Origin: CAIQPS01 sp963721365
Lineage (GTDB): Bacteria > Actinomycetota > Thermoleophilia > RBG-16-64-13
Assembly (NCBI GenBank): GCA_963721365.1
Contig: CAVRJE010000028.1
Location: forward strand, 62,001 to 126,000
Direction: 5' to 3'
Length of the DNA: 64,000 bases
Positions 1-10,051 of this stretch are shown piece after piece (position 1 is the first letter of the stretch; every line of letters begins with the position of its first letter). The position numbers were made by a program, and so were the translations under genes. The notes beneath the pieces are model-generated. The model did no database searches, was not told where the DNA came from, and worked only from the letters and a program-made list of their open reading frames with translations.

Positions 1-8
1 GCAAGCCC

Positions 9-380
9 CTAGCCTGCAACCGGAAGCCTCCGAACCCTGATCCGTGAATGTTCAAAGACGACCGCACTGCCCACGGCCAAATCCTCGGCAATCGAATCGA
101 GGTTGTCAAGAAGTAGAGTGAGCTGAGCATCGGGCCGCTTGCTGACACCACGCCTGAACAGGATGACCGATGGTTTGGATTGGCCCCGCAAGGCTAGCAG
201 GGTGCCGAAATCGGAGTCTGCGGAGATCAGAACCCTGCCCTCCCGCTCGGCAAGGGCAAAGACGTCGTCGTCGCTCGCCGACTGCATATCGAAATCCCGG
301 ACGTGAACCGCATCATGCCCGGCCTGCGTGAGGCCCGTCGCGAGTTTCGGCGAGATCGCGTTGTCGACGAGGAACTTCAG
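9..380 (-). CDS. DUF5615 PIN-like toxin
   Basis: Predicted toxin of a DUF433/DUF5615 toxin-antitoxin pair; DUF5615 proteins have a PIN-like fold and are presumed RNases. The first ATG (287) would remove the conserved N-terminus. Reading upstream gives LKFLVDNAISPKLATGL, whose LVDN contains the first acidic active-site residue, and the only start-like codon there is CTG at 380. That CTG shares bases with the TGA of the upstream antitoxin (CTGA overlap), so translation is probably coupled. A second acidic cluster, SADSDFGTLL, follows in mid-protein. The length of 123 aa fits the family. The CTG start is an inference; the family call is good. Confidence 0.72.
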   Translation of the reverse strand: MKFLVDNAISPKLATGLTQAGHDAVHVRDFDMQSASDDDVFALAEREGRVLISADSDFGTLLALRGQSKPSVILFRRGVSKRPDAQLTLLLDNLDSIAEDLAVGSAVVFEHSRIRVRRLPVAG

Positions 381-610
381 GAAGCCACCCGAAGCGGAAG
401 CTCTCTTTCGCGCACGCTCTCGGCCGCGTAGTGAAGGGCCTCCTCGACATCCTCGGGCTCAAGATCCGGGTAGTTGCCGATGATCTCGGCGACCGTCATG
501 CCTTCGGCCACCATATCCACGACCGCAGCTACTGGAATCCTCAATCCACGCATGCAGGGCAGCCCGCCCATTTGATCGGGGTCCGTCGTAATCCGGTCGA
601 ATCTCATCAT
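377..610 (-). CDS. DUF433 family antitoxin
   Basis: A 77-residue DUF433 protein, the usual antitoxin partner of DUF5615 toxins. Diagnostic stretches are ITTDPDQMGGLPCMRGLRIPV and the helix-turn-helix-like segment with YPDLEPEDVEEALHYAA. Two adjacent ATG codons occur at the start; the first (610) is preceded by GGAGGTGA at good spacing, a strong ribosome binding site. It is the first gene of a two-gene operon whose stop overlaps the toxin start. By family knowledge it should neutralise the toxin and repress its own promoter. Confidence 0.8.
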   Translation of the reverse strand: MMRFDRITTDPDQMGGLPCMRGLRIPVAAVVDMVAEGMTVAEIIGNYPDLEPEDVEEALHYAAESVRERELPLRVAS

Positions 611-671
611 ATGGTCACCTCCGATGGAACGAAGTCCGAGATTCGGTCACTTGATCGCACATGTCGCGTTC

Positions 672-699
672 AGTATAGCCCGAGGGCTTGATGCCACAA
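672..699 (-). promoter_or_regulatory. Promoter of the DUF433/DUF5615 operon with palindromic spacer
   Basis: On the minus strand there is TTGTGG (699-694), a 16-bp spacer and TATACT (677-672), about 60 nt before the antitoxin start. The spacer holds a short palindrome, AGCCC-GA-GGGCT (677-688), in a position where an autorepressor could block RNA polymerase. The -10 is strong, the -35 weak; operator function is inferred. Confidence 0.4.
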
Positions 700-749
700 C
701 TGATTCACGGTTCAGTGCTCTTCATGGTGATGCGAACGGGGCGCGAATG

Positions 750-1358
750 CTATCGAACCACGCTCGGCTGCCGTTCGCTTGGCCCCGTGATGATCTTCTC
801 CAGCTCCGACAACGGGAACTCATTCGGGCTCTCGGTATCTATGGCAGTCACGCGCCTGGCGGTGCCGCTCGTATCCACGGCCCATACGGTCCAGTTGGCC
901 TGCACCCAGTATTCGTGTTCTTTGAGGTCCGGCGTGCCGAAGTACGCCGTCTTCACCAGCGGGAGCAGGAACTTGTCGCCCGGCTTCGCGTCGAGCGGGT
1001 ACTTCTCCCGCACCTCATAGGTGACCCCGTCCAGTTCGATGGTCCCGTTCCCCAGCACGTACACCGTGATCTGCTTCGGGATGCTGTCCGGCCCGTAGGC
1101 CTTCTCCACCTGAAGGACGTACCCCTTGTAGACGATGGGCTGGGACGAGGGGTTGCGGCGCAGGGGAAGCACCTCGGTCACCGCGGCCAGGGCGATCGCA
1201 TCGGCTGTGGAGAACGAGTACATGGCGGACATGAGCTCCAGGTCCCGCGGCTCCTGTATCAGGATGACGGGGTGGGCGGTGCCGGCCGCGCTCGCGTCCA
1301 CGATTGTGGTGACCGGGGCGCTGGTGGTGGTCGCCTGCCCCTCCGGCCCCGCGATCAT
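750..1358 (-). CDS. Hypothetical protein, partial tandem duplicate of the upstream lipoprotein
   Basis: A 202-residue protein of unknown function that repeats the C-terminal two thirds of the upstream lipoprotein: both share FSTADAIALAAVTEVLPLR-like, YKGYVLxVEKAYGPDSIPK, EKYPLD and EYWVQAN stretches. It has no signal peptide or lipobox, so as written it would stay cytoplasmic although its paralogue is exported. Its ATG overlaps the upstream stop (ATGA), so it may be coupled. It could be a second domain separated by a frame change after a partial tandem duplication. Confidence 0.6.
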   Translation of the reverse strand: MIAGPEGQATTTSAPVTTIVDASAAGTAHPVILIQEPRDLELMSAMYSFSTADAIALAAVTEVLPLRRNPSSQPIVYKGYVLQVEKAYGPDSIPKQITVYVLGNGTIELDGVTYEVREKYPLDAKPGDKFLLPLVKTAYFGTPDLKEHEYWVQANWTVWAVDTSGTARRVTAIDTESPNEFPLSELEKIITGPSERQPSVVR

Positions 1359-2461
1359 CTCTTCAACTCCGCCAGCGAGAACTCATTCCGATTCTCGGGC
1401 ATCAGGTCGGCACCGGTCACGCGCTCGCAGTCGCCGAAGGCATCCACCGCGAACACGGCACAGTTGGCCTGCACCCAGTATTCGTCTGCTTTGAGGTCCG
1501 GGGTGCCGAACGGCGTGAACTTGACCAACGGGAGCAGGAGCCTGTCGCCCGGCTGTACGTCCAGTGGGTACTTCTCGCGCACCTGGTAGGTCGTGCCGTC
1601 CAGCGCGACGGTCCCGTTCCCCAGGGCGTAGATCGTGATCGTTTTCGGGATACTGTCCGGCCCGTAGGCCTTTTCCACCTCTAGGACGTACCCCTTGTAG
1701 ACGACCGGCCGGCGTTCGTTCTGTCCGAGGGTGTCCGGCGCCCCGGCCAGGGGGTTACCACGCAGCGGAAGCACCTCAGTCACCGTCGCCAGGGCGATCG
1801 CGTCGGCGATGATGAAGGAGTTCACCGGGCTTAAGTACTCGGGATTCGGCTGGTCCTGTAGCTGGATGATGGGGAGAGAGGAGCCTTGCTCGTCACTCTC
1901 CAGGATCGTGGTGATCGGGAGGCTGCTCGTGGTGCTGACCGGTGCAAGGAGGCCGGTGCGTCCTGGCTGGATGGCCACTATGGTGATCGTTTGCTTGTCC
2001 GGGTCCACCGCGATGGTTATGGTGAACTCGGCCGGTTCGCTCCCACCCCCCAGGAACAGGACGTCGTTGTCGACCTTGGTGGCGTCACCCATGGCGGCCG
2101 CGCTCACCACCCGGAACCTGGTGGGCTGTTTGAGCGACGAGAGCATCTGAGCTAGACCTTCCTGGGCCGAGGGGGCCGCGAGGGCCTGCATGGAAGCGAG
2201 ATCCGTCTTCCCACCCAGGTACGAGATCACCGCATCCCCGAAGTCCTCGAGCGCGGTTTGGCCTGTGGTCATGGCGATGCCGAGGGCCGGCGAGGTGGTC
2301 ATGGGCTGGTCCGCTGTGGCGACGCCGAGGGCCGGCGAGGTGCTCATGGGCCGGTCCGCGTTCGAATAGGCGCACGAGGAGAGCAGGAGCGCGGCTGCAA
2401 GTAGAACCGCGCAGGCGACAACGGTCGCCAGGGTCCGGGAATACCTAGTAGATATACACAT
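1355..2461 (-). CDS. Secreted lipoprotein of unknown function
   Basis: A 368-residue protein with a short basic N-terminus, a hydrophobic run (TVVACAVLLAAALLL) and lipobox SSCA, so it should be a lipid-anchored surface protein. Two near-identical short repeats containing TSPALG follow the cysteine. The middle region (about 70-170) resembles an uncharacterised extracellular domain and the rest is the same domain as in the downstream gene. Its start lies inside the last codons of the upstream L,D-transpeptidase gene, suggesting co-transcription. I do not recognise a named family. Confidence 0.6.
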   Translation of the reverse strand: MCISTRYSRTLATVVACAVLLAAALLLSSCAYSNADRPMSTSPALGVATADQPMTTSPALGIAMTTGQTALEDFGDAVISYLGGKTDLASMQALAAPSAQEGLAQMLSSLKQPTRFRVVSAAAMGDATKVDNDVLFLGGGSEPAEFTITIAVDPDKQTITIVAIQPGRTGLLAPVSTTSSLPITTILESDEQGSSLPIIQLQDQPNPEYLSPVNSFIIADAIALATVTEVLPLRGNPLAGAPDTLGQNERRPVVYKGYVLEVEKAYGPDSIPKTITIYALGNGTVALDGTTYQVREKYPLDVQPGDRLLLPLVKFTPFGTPDLKADEYWVQANCAVFAVDAFGDCERVTGADLMPENRNEFSLAELKR

Positions 2462-4364
2462 ACGTCCCGACCGGGATCAGCGGATAGAGCTCGCGCTGGT
2501 CCCAGATCTGCGTGCGGATACAGCCGTGGCTGGCCCGGCGCGGGGAACGTTGGGATACCCGTGGATGGCCAGATACGCCGTGGGCACGGAGGTACATCGG
2601 GTGCCAGCGCGGGTTGGTCTCCAGGGTCTTGCGCATGATCTTGTACGTTCCGGAGGGCGTCTCGAACCCGACGCTCGGGCTGCCGGTGGACACGGGGATG
2701 GTCCACAGCACGGCCCCGTCCTTGCAGTAGAGGAGCACCTGCTTGGTCTTGTCGACCTCGATCCAGGGGTCGCTGCCGCCGCTTCTTGCTGGGCGTGGGC
2801 CGGGTGGCGGTCTGCAGCCGGGCGAAGACCTCGTCGCTGAGCTTGCCGTTCCGCGACAGCCCCTCCCACTTCTGGAAGGCGATGACGGCACCGCGCGTCT
2901 GGCGGTCGACCACGCCGTCGACAGTCCCCGGCCGGTAGGAGAGGTCCGCGAGCTTCTGCTCGGCCCACATGATCCGCAGGGCGTGCACGTCGGTGGTGGC
3001 CGGCAGGACGCCGAGCACGTCGAACGCGTCCACGTCGATGGCCGCGCCCGCGGCGTTGTTCTTGTCCCACGAGATCTGGACGGTGTGCGTCCCCGCGGCC
3101 AACGTGCCGGTGGACCAGACCTTCTGCTGATAGAGGGTGGTCGGCTCCGGACAGATGGACGAGCTGCGCCGGGCCGCTATCGACCGACACGTCGGCGTCG
3201 CCCAATCCCGGGCCGGTGGTGGCCAGCCAATCGAGCTGCTTGCCGGTGAAGGTCACGGTGACCATGGCCTGGCCGGTGCCGGCCCGCTTGTCGCTGCCAC
3301 CGGAGGCCAGGAAGACGGGGTTCGCGGTCCACGTGCCCCAGTACGAGCACGCGCGGGTCGCTGTCTTGGAGGCGGTGCCACACGTAGGCCTGGGTCATCG
3401 TGCCCGCGACCAGGAACCCGTCCGCGCCCACGGAGGTGCCGGATGGCGGCGCTCGGCGCTCCCGGCGGCCGTCCATTCGATCTTGACGGTGTGCGCTCCC
3501 GAAGTCAGCTGCCCGGTGTCCCAGAGTTTCTGCTGATAGAGGGTCGAGGCGCCTGTAGAGGTCGACGTGAAGGTCTGGGCCTCATCCAGTGTCACCTTCG
3601 CGACTGCCGCCCGTCGGATCCTTCTGGCCCACCCAGGCCAGATAGGTGCCGGTGAAGCTGGCCGTCACCGCGCCGCCCGTGGAAGTGGTGTAGATGTCTC
3701 CGCCCCCCGAGGATGCAGAACCCGTCCGTGGCGTCCAGGAGCCTTCGTAGGCAAGAAGGGAGTTGTTCTGCTCCACCCACTGGCACTTGACCAGGGTTCC
3801 GACCACGTCGACGGCGTCGATGGTTAGGTACGCGCCGGAAGCGCTGTCTGCGTTCCGGACGATCCTCACCGTGTGCACGCCGCTGGTGAGAGTCCCGGTG
3901 GACCAGACGACGCTGCTGATAGGCGGCGGCAGGATTGCCGAGGTTGACGGTCTTCACGAAGACGCCGTCGAGGTACACGTCGGCCGCGCCGGCCGTGGTG
4001 TTGCAGCGTGGCGATCCAGTCGAGCCGCGTTCCGTTGAACGCTATGTTGACGGAGGCGCCGGCGTGTTGGCGCGGGCGTAGCTACGGTCGGAGGCGGCGG
4101 TCTTCTTGACGGTGGTCCACGTGCCCGAGTAGGAGATCGCCGGGTCGGTCTGGTCGTACCTGGTCAGCGCAGGAGCCGCGGGGAACGCTGAGGATGTGGA
4201 GGTGCCGGCGGCTGTTGAGGCCGCGGAGCTGCCGGCGGCTTCGTCGCGGTCGTGGAGGTACCGGCGGGATCGGCGGCCAGCGCCACGCCGGCGACGATGG
4301 GGGTGCTGAAGGCGAAGACAATGGCGGTGACGAACAAAAGCCCGCGGGTTGCGCGTACGCCCAC
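2445..4364 (-). pseudogene. Frameshifted secreted L,D-transpeptidase with repeated beta-rich domains
   Basis: Pieces in all three frames join into one protein. A GTG at 4364, preceded by GGAGGGG, opens a signal peptide (GLLFVTAIVFAFSTPIVAG, then ALAAD). Three copies of a repeated domain follow, recognisable by RYDQTDPAISYSGTW, YLDGVFVKTVNLG, HTVRIVRNADSASGAYLTID and HTVQISWDKNN. Next come a peptidoglycan-binding helical domain (LSYRPGTVDGVVDRQTRGAVIAFQ) and a YkuD catalytic domain (WIEVDKTKQVLLYCKDGAV; AIHGYPN in one frame and the active-site ASHGCIR in another). Such enzymes make 3-3 peptidoglycan cross-links outside the membrane. I count at least seven frame changes in 1.9 kb, one pair inside the catalytic domain cancelling out. 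Residues stay conserved between breaks, which suggests sequence errors. Confidence 0.7.
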
Positions 4365-4590
4365 TTCGGAACCCCTCCGTTCTCGAGAGCCTTTGCAGGT
4401 CACCCATGGGGCGCGTGGGAACACGGGGCGCCCATGGCCGACCCTTTCAGGTGCCCACGCTACCATGCGGCACAGGACCACGCGCTCCGCTTTTCGCCCT
4501 TTATGACTACTTTACGGATCGGGCGTCCGCATGCTTCTGACCCGTTTGGGGTAAGGAGCGACGCAAATCATCTATGACCTGGAGGGGGAA

Positions 4591-5232
4591 ATGAGAATCG
4601 GCAGACCGCTTTTCTATCTGATCCCTGTCGCGCTTCTGCTCCTGTTCGCCGGGCTGATGCTCGCCGGCTGCGGCGGCACGACCACTACGACACAGACGAG
4701 TACCCAGACCACGGCGGCCGGGGGACCAGGCGGCGCGGCTCCGGTCCGGTTCGTGATAAGCCTTTCCGGGGATGAGGTAGTGCCGCCGGCCGCGACCTCG
4801 GCCAGCGGGACCTTCACCCTCTTCGTGGAAGGCGGCCCCAGCCCCACCGGACAGCCCCGCATATCGTACGAGCTCGACGTCAAGGATATCGTCGACGTCT
4901 CAGCGTCCCATATCCACTTGGGCGCCAAGGGCGCCGAGGGCTCGGTCGTCGTCCCGCTCTTCACCGGCCCGGCCAAGACCGGCAGCTTCAGCGGGGTGTT
5001 GGCCCAGGGTTCGATCACCGACGCTAACCTGACGGGCCCGATGTCCGGCAAGACCGTCTCCGATCTGCTCGCTGCCATGCAGGCCGGCAACACCTACGTG
5101 AACGTGCACACCAAGGCCTTCCCGAACGGCGAGATCAGGGGACAGATCATCATGACCACGGGCGGCGCGACCACGGAGACGAGCGCGGCAGGCGGCGGGT
5201 CCACGACCACGTCGGCGGCGGGCGGCTATTGA
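4591..5232 (+). CDS. CHRD-domain lipoprotein (copy 1)
   Basis: A 213-residue surface lipoprotein. It has a hydrophobic leader with lipobox LAGC, a Thr-rich linker, then a CHRD domain (about 50-190) with the FxLSGDEVVPP opening, HIHLGAKG and the closing NVHTKAFPNGEIRGQI motif. The C-terminal tail is again Thr/Gly-rich. CHRD domains are extracellular and of unknown biochemical function. GGAGGGGG precedes the ATG. Thirteen bases downstream lies an epimerase gene; the same pair recurs at 9373-11098, so this is one arm of a segmental duplication. Confidence 0.85.
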   Translation: MRIGRPLFYLIPVALLLLFAGLMLAGCGGTTTTTQTSTQTTAAGGPGGAAPVRFVISLSGDEVVPPAATSASGTFTLFVEGGPSPTGQPRISYELDVKDIVDVSASHIHLGAKGAEGSVVVPLFTGPAKTGSFSGVLAQGSITDANLTGPMSGKTVSDLLAAMQAGNTYVNVHTKAFPNGEIRGQIIMTTGGATTETSAAGGGSTTTSAAGGY

Positions 5233-5245
5233 GTCGGGTGCGGCC

Positions 5246-6256
5246 ATGCGCTATCTCGTAACAGGAGCGACGGGTTTCATCGGCGCCGAGGTGGTACGCC
5301 AACTGGCCGCGGCGGGCCATGAGGTGGTGGCGCTCGTGCGCGATCCGACGCGGGTGAAGGCCGCGGCGAGCAGAGACGAGCCCGCTGCTGCGGCCCAGGG
5401 TACTCCTCGCCCCAGGGTGACGTCACCGAAAGGGAGACTCTGCGGGCACCCATGACCGGTGTCGACGGGGTCTTCCACGTCGCGGGATGGTGCAGAGATC
5501 GGGGCGCGAGACAAGACGCCGGCGTTCAGCACGAATGTCGAGGGCACGCGGAACGTCCTTGAAACGGCCGGGGAGCTTGCCGTAGGCAAGATCGTGTACA
5601 CGAGTACCTTGGCGGTATTCTCCGACACCGGCGGGCGGGTGGTCGACGAGGACTACTACTTCACGGGCAAGCACATCAGCGTGTACGACGCGACCAAGTG
5701 GAAAGCCCACTACGAAGTCGCGCTGCCGCTCATGCGGACAGGCCTTCCGGCCGTCATCGTCCAACCGGGCGCGGTATACGGCCCGGGTGACAGGGGTCCC
5801 TTGGCCGACACGTTCGTCGCCTACCTGCGACGGAGATTACCTCTGGTTCCCCAGAAGAACGCCTATTGCTGGGGCCATGTGGCCGATACTGCCCGGGCCC
5901 ATCTTCTGGCCATGGAGAGGGGGCGGACGGGAGAGTCATACATCATCGCCGGTCCGTGCCACGAGTTGAGCCGGGTGCTGGCACTCCTCGAGCAGCTGAC
6001 CGGCATCCCTTTGCCTCGCCTGCACTCCTCACCACGCGTCCTCAGAACGCTCTCCCGACTCTTGGGGCCGATCGATCGCCTCCACCGGCTGGAGGGCAAC
6101 TTCTTCTCCCGAGACTTTGCGGGTGGGCGCCGGCGCTACCTACCTGGGCACCAACGCGGAGGCGGTAAGGGAGCTAGGAATCTCGATGAGACCCATCGAA
6201 GAAGGGCTGCGAGAGTCGCTCCCGTGGTATCGCGAGCTTGCGGCGACCGGGGCTGA
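5246..6256 (+). pseudogene. NAD-dependent epimerase/dehydratase, frameshifted copy 1
   Basis: Extended short-chain dehydrogenase, closely matching the intact copy at 10052-11098. The N-terminus carries the NAD-binding TGATGFIGAEVVRQL motif; YDATKW supplies the active-site Tyr-x-x-x-Lys. Aligned by eye with copy 2, this copy shows three single-base additions between about 5383 and 5495 that together restore the frame, a TGA in between (5453-5455), and a further extra T near 6103, after which the C-terminus (VGAGATYLGTNAEAVREL) moves to another frame. Substrate unknown; sugar nucleotides or sterol-like compounds are typical. Either copy 1 is decaying or the four insertions are sequence errors. 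Confidence 0.75.
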
Positions 6257-6489
6257 GCGCCCGAGGTTGAGGCGCCCGGGGCTGAGGGCGCGGGAAGATT
6301 GGAGCGATTCCCCAACTAGTGCGCACCGGACTGAGGCGCGGCCAACTGCGGGCCTTCTTCAGCCCGCCCAGCCGCGCCGGACTCGAACGTTCCTGGAGCC
6401 TCGAGGACAAGGTCCGCTCCGGTCTTGGGACGACTTGTCGGTGCGCACCAGGTGGTGCCGCGCCCCCTTTCATGACATGGTAGCAGGCC

Positions 6490-7703
6490 ATGAGCACCGA
6501 CCCCGCCCCCACCACCAACCCCGCCGCCACAACTGGTCCAGACACCAACCCCACTCTGCGCCACCGCCTCCCCCTCTACCCCAGCCAGTTCCTCGTAGCG
6601 ATGGCCATCGTCTCCATCGGCCCGCTGCTCCACCCCATGATGCGCGACCTGGGCGTGCCGCTCAGCCGGGGCGGGCTGGTCAGCGCCGGGCTGTTCATCG
6701 GGAACGCCTCGGCCATCGTGATTCTCAACACCGCTCTGGCTCGATTCCCGGCCAAGAACGATCCTTCTCAGCGGCACCCTCATCCAGGCGGCAGCGCTGG
6801 CCGTGGCCGGGGCCGCTTCCCGGGGTCTGTGGTCGCTGTTCGCCGCCTACCTGTTCGTCGGGTTCGGCGGGGCGCTCATGAACACCACCTGCTGGATATG
6901 GATCTCCGCGCACATGGTCCACAACCGGGCGGCGGCGGCCCTGCGGATGATCCTGTTCTTCGCGCTCGCGATGATGGTGGTCCCGCTGATCCTCGGGGTC
7001 GCGCTGGACGCGGGCGCTTCCTGGCGCTGGATACTCGTGGCCGAGGGCGGGCTGGAGCTCGTGTGGGCGCTGACCGTCGTCGTTCCTGCCGCTGCTGGAC
7101 GTGTGCGGACGCCAGAACGTCCGGCTCGCGCAGTTCCGGCAGGTGATCGCGTTCAATCCCAGGCTGCTGCTGGGCATGGTGATCGCCGGCTTCACCTACG
7201 TGGGGGCGGAGATGACGATGAACATCTGGCTGCCCAAGTTCCAGATCGACGTGTTCGGGAGCAGCGACACCCTGGCCAGCCTCGCGGTGACCCTGTTCTG
7301 GGTGGGGCTGATAGCGGGACGGCTGCTGGTGATGACGCTCACCCGGCGCTTCTCGCCGGCGCGGCTGCTGCTGGTCTCTCCGGCACCCTGGCGGTGTTCG
7401 CCGTGGCGGTCGGCGTTGGCGCCGTCACAGGGCGTGTCGCTGGTGCTGGCGGTGGGCGCCGGCCTGGGAGCGTCGGCCTCCTACGGCCTCATCGGCAGCT
7501 ACGCGGGCCGCTTCCCGGGATGGCAGTCGGCGGTGGCTACGTCGTTGTTCATCCTGTCCGGCACGGTGGGCAGCATCACCTTCCCCTACATCATGGGTCC
7601 GCTGGCCAGCGCGGCGGGGTTCCGGGTGGCCCTGGCGTTGGTGGCGGTGCCGGCGCTCGCTTATGGGGCGGCTTCGCTGTTGATACACGCGAACTCGCGG
7701 TAG
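6490..7703 (+). pseudogene. MFS transporter, frameshifted
   Basis: Three overlapping pieces in different frames form one major facilitator protein of about 400 residues: an N-terminal half (FLVAMAIVSIGPLLHPMMRDL, to about 6750), a central piece (LFAAYLFVGFGGALMNTTCW, to about 7090) and a C-terminal part (LLLGMVIAGFTYVGAEMTMN onward). Transmembrane segments are evident in each piece and residues just after the breaks stay plausible. It should be an inner-membrane secondary transporter or exporter of unknown substrate. It lies between a duplicated CHRD/epimerase arm and a convergent lipoprotein gene. At least two frame changes. Confidence 0.7.
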
Positions 7704-7709
7704 GGGGGC

Positions 7710-9177
7710 TCAGTAGCCCAACAACTCGCCCACGATGTCGAACCCGTCGATGTTGATGAAGGCCTTCGTCGCCCTCGGCGATTTCCTGCCCGTACACTCG
7801 ATGCGCACGGTGTGCTCCCCAGGGCTGAGCAGTCCCGTGTTCCACACGTGCTGCTTCCACAAGAAGTCGGCGCTGTAGAGATCCACGTCCACCGGCTCTC
7901 CCTCGTCGAGAGTCACGCGCGCGATGCCGTAGACCGGGGCCTTCTTGGCGATCCAGGCAAGATAGCGGCCGTTGAACCGGATGGTGGCCGTCGCGCCGAC
8001 GAACTCCGTGGAGCAGTACTTGACCCCGATGCGAACTGGGCCGGCGAGTAGACGTTCCACGCGAACTCGTCCTCGAAGGCGTAGTGCGGTCCCCTGGTCT
8101 CCTCGTAGCGGGCGGGCGCCTGCACCAGCGGCCGATGATGTCGACGGCGTCGATATTGATGGCGCTACCCGTCGCGCCGGCCGATTTGTCGCCGGTCCAC
8201 TCGATGGTCACCGACGTGGGACCGGGTGAATCGAACGGGGCCTCGAGAACCACCTACTTCCAGGCTTCCGTTGGACTGTACAGATCGACCACGACGGGAT
8301 CGGGCTCGGTGCCGCCCAGCCGGCCGTACATGGTCACCTTGGCCTTGCCGTACTGCGGACCGGTCTTGGCGATCCAGGCGAAATGGGGACCGTTGAACGC
8401 GAAGGTCACGCTCGCCCCCGCCGAGTCGACAAAGCTGAAGTCCCCCGCGGAGGCTGAGGGGTCGGCCGCTGTCTTCCAGGTGCCCGTGTAGAAGAAACGC
8501 TTGTCACTCTGCTCGACGCGCACCGGGGGCTCGGCGAAGAGCAGGTCCCCCGCGATCTCGAACGCGTCGATGTTGATGAAGGCGCCCCGGCGGTCCGCTC
8601 CCGGGTCGCCGGTCCATGCGACCGTGAGTGTGTGCGTGCCCGCCGGAAGCGTCCCGCTCTCCCATACCCTCTGCTGATACTGCGCCACGGGGTAGTCCAG
8701 ATCGACAAGCACCGGGGCGCGGTCGTCCAGGGTGACGCTGGCCTTGCCGTAGACGTACGCCTTCTTGGCGATGTAGGCCACCGAGGTGCCGTTGAAACGG
8801 ACTGTGACCGAGGACTCCTGGCTGGCGAAGACAAAGTCGCCGTCCGCGTCCTCGGGCGAGACGCTCTCGGTCCAGACGCCGGCGTAGGCCAGGTAGGCGT
8901 TGTCTTCCTGATAGCGGACGGGTGCGCCCTCCGCGCCTACGGCCTGGCCGGTGCCTGGGGCCGGATTGTCCGCGGACTGCGTGGAGGACGGCGTGGAGGA
9001 CGGCGAAGTGCCCCGAGTGGTTACGGTCGACCCCAGCGGGCCGCCCGACGTCGCCGCCGTTGTGGTCGTTTGGTCAGGGGAGGAGCAGCCGGGCCATGAT
9101 GCCCCGGCGAGCAAGAGGACCAGAGCAAGCATCGCCAGGACGAGGATCTTTGCGCCGCGCGAAGCCTCTGTGCCCAT
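7710..9177 (-). pseudogene. Lipoprotein with three repeated beta-rich domains, interrupted
   Basis: The N-terminus has a hydrophobic leader and lipobox PGC, then a long Thr/Ser-rich linker. Three copies of the same domain found in the genes at 2445 and 13437 follow, each with an AYxGVW/FYTGTW-like opening, F(N/D)G...(A/W)IAKK, a YGKA(S/K)VT strand, a 'VDLY' strand, a GTL...GxHT turn and INIDAFEI ending. An in-frame TAG at 8254-8256 (WK-stop-VVLEAP; CAG would give Gln) and two frame changes near 8115 and 8070 interrupt the third copy. The gene ends at 7710 with NIDGFDIVGELLGY. Presumed cell-surface adhesin or carbohydrate-binding protein; binding partner unknown. Confidence 0.65.
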
Positions 9178-9372
9178 GACTCCGGCCCCCAGGACGTCGG
9201 TAGGAAGTCACCAACGTGAATCATACCGCCGCATGAGTGCCACGGCGCGGAGAGCCCGTCCGGGCCCCGGCGGGGCGTCGCGGCTCATCTACCCCTGTGG
9301 CCTCCATGGGCATGCTACTGCCGCCTCCTGGGTAAGGGAGAGAGACGCACGTTCTTTATGTCCGGAGGGGAA

Positions 9373-10038
9373 ATGAGAACCAGGAGGCTGCTTTCGTACC
9401 TGATTTCTGTCGTGCTTCTGCTCCTGCTTGCCGGGCTGATGCTCGCCGGCTGCGGCGGCACGACCGCCACCACACAGACGAGCACCCAGACCACGGCGGC
9501 CGGGGGGCCAGGCGGCGCGGCTGCGGTCCGGTTCGTGATAGACCTTTCCGGGGATGAGTCGGTGCCGCCGGTCACCAGCTCGGCAAGCGGGACTTTCACC
9601 CTCTTCGTGGAGGGCGGTCCGAGCCCGACCGGGCAGCCCCGTATATCTTGGGAGCTTGACGTCACGAATATCGTCGACGTCTCCGCGGCCCATATCCACT
9701 TGGGCGCCAAGGGCACCGCGGGCCCGGTCATCGTCCCGCTCTTCACCGGCCCGGTCAAAACTGGAAGTTTCAGCGGCGCGGTGGCCCAAGGTTCGATCAC
9801 CGGCACCGATTTGACGGGCCCGATGTCGGGCAAGACCGTCTCCGATCTACTCGCCGCCATGCAGGCGGGAAACACCTATGTGAACGTGCACACCAAGGCG
9901 TTCCCGAACGGCGAGATTAGGGGGCAGATCATCATGACCACCGGCGGCGTGACCACGGAGACCACCGGCGGCGTGACCACAGAGACGACCGCGGCGGCCG
10001 GAGGATCCACGACCACGTCGTCCGACTACGGCTATTGA
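9373..10038 (+). CDS. CHRD-domain lipoprotein (copy 2)
   Basis: A paralogue of the protein at 4591, highly similar along its length: leader with LAGC lipobox, TTTQTSTQTT-type linker, CHRD domain from FVIDLSGDESVPP to NVHTKAFPNGEIRGQI, and a tail with a duplicated TTGGVTTET unit. I place the start at 9373 (MRTRRLL), not at the upstream ATG 9358, because it aligns with the copy-1 start and has GGAGGGG in front. A putative surface protein of unknown function, followed after 13 bases by the intact epimerase. Confidence 0.85.
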   Translation: MRTRRLLSYLISVVLLLLLAGLMLAGCGGTTATTQTSTQTTAAGGPGGAAAVRFVIDLSGDESVPPVTSSASGTFTLFVEGGPSPTGQPRISWELDVTNIVDVSAAHIHLGAKGTAGPVIVPLFTGPVKTGSFSGAVAQGSITGTDLTGPMSGKTVSDLLAAMQAGNTYVNVHTKAFPNGEIRGQIIMTTGGVTTETTGGVTTETTAAAGGSTTTSSDYGY

Positions 10039-10051
10039 GCAAGGTGCGACC

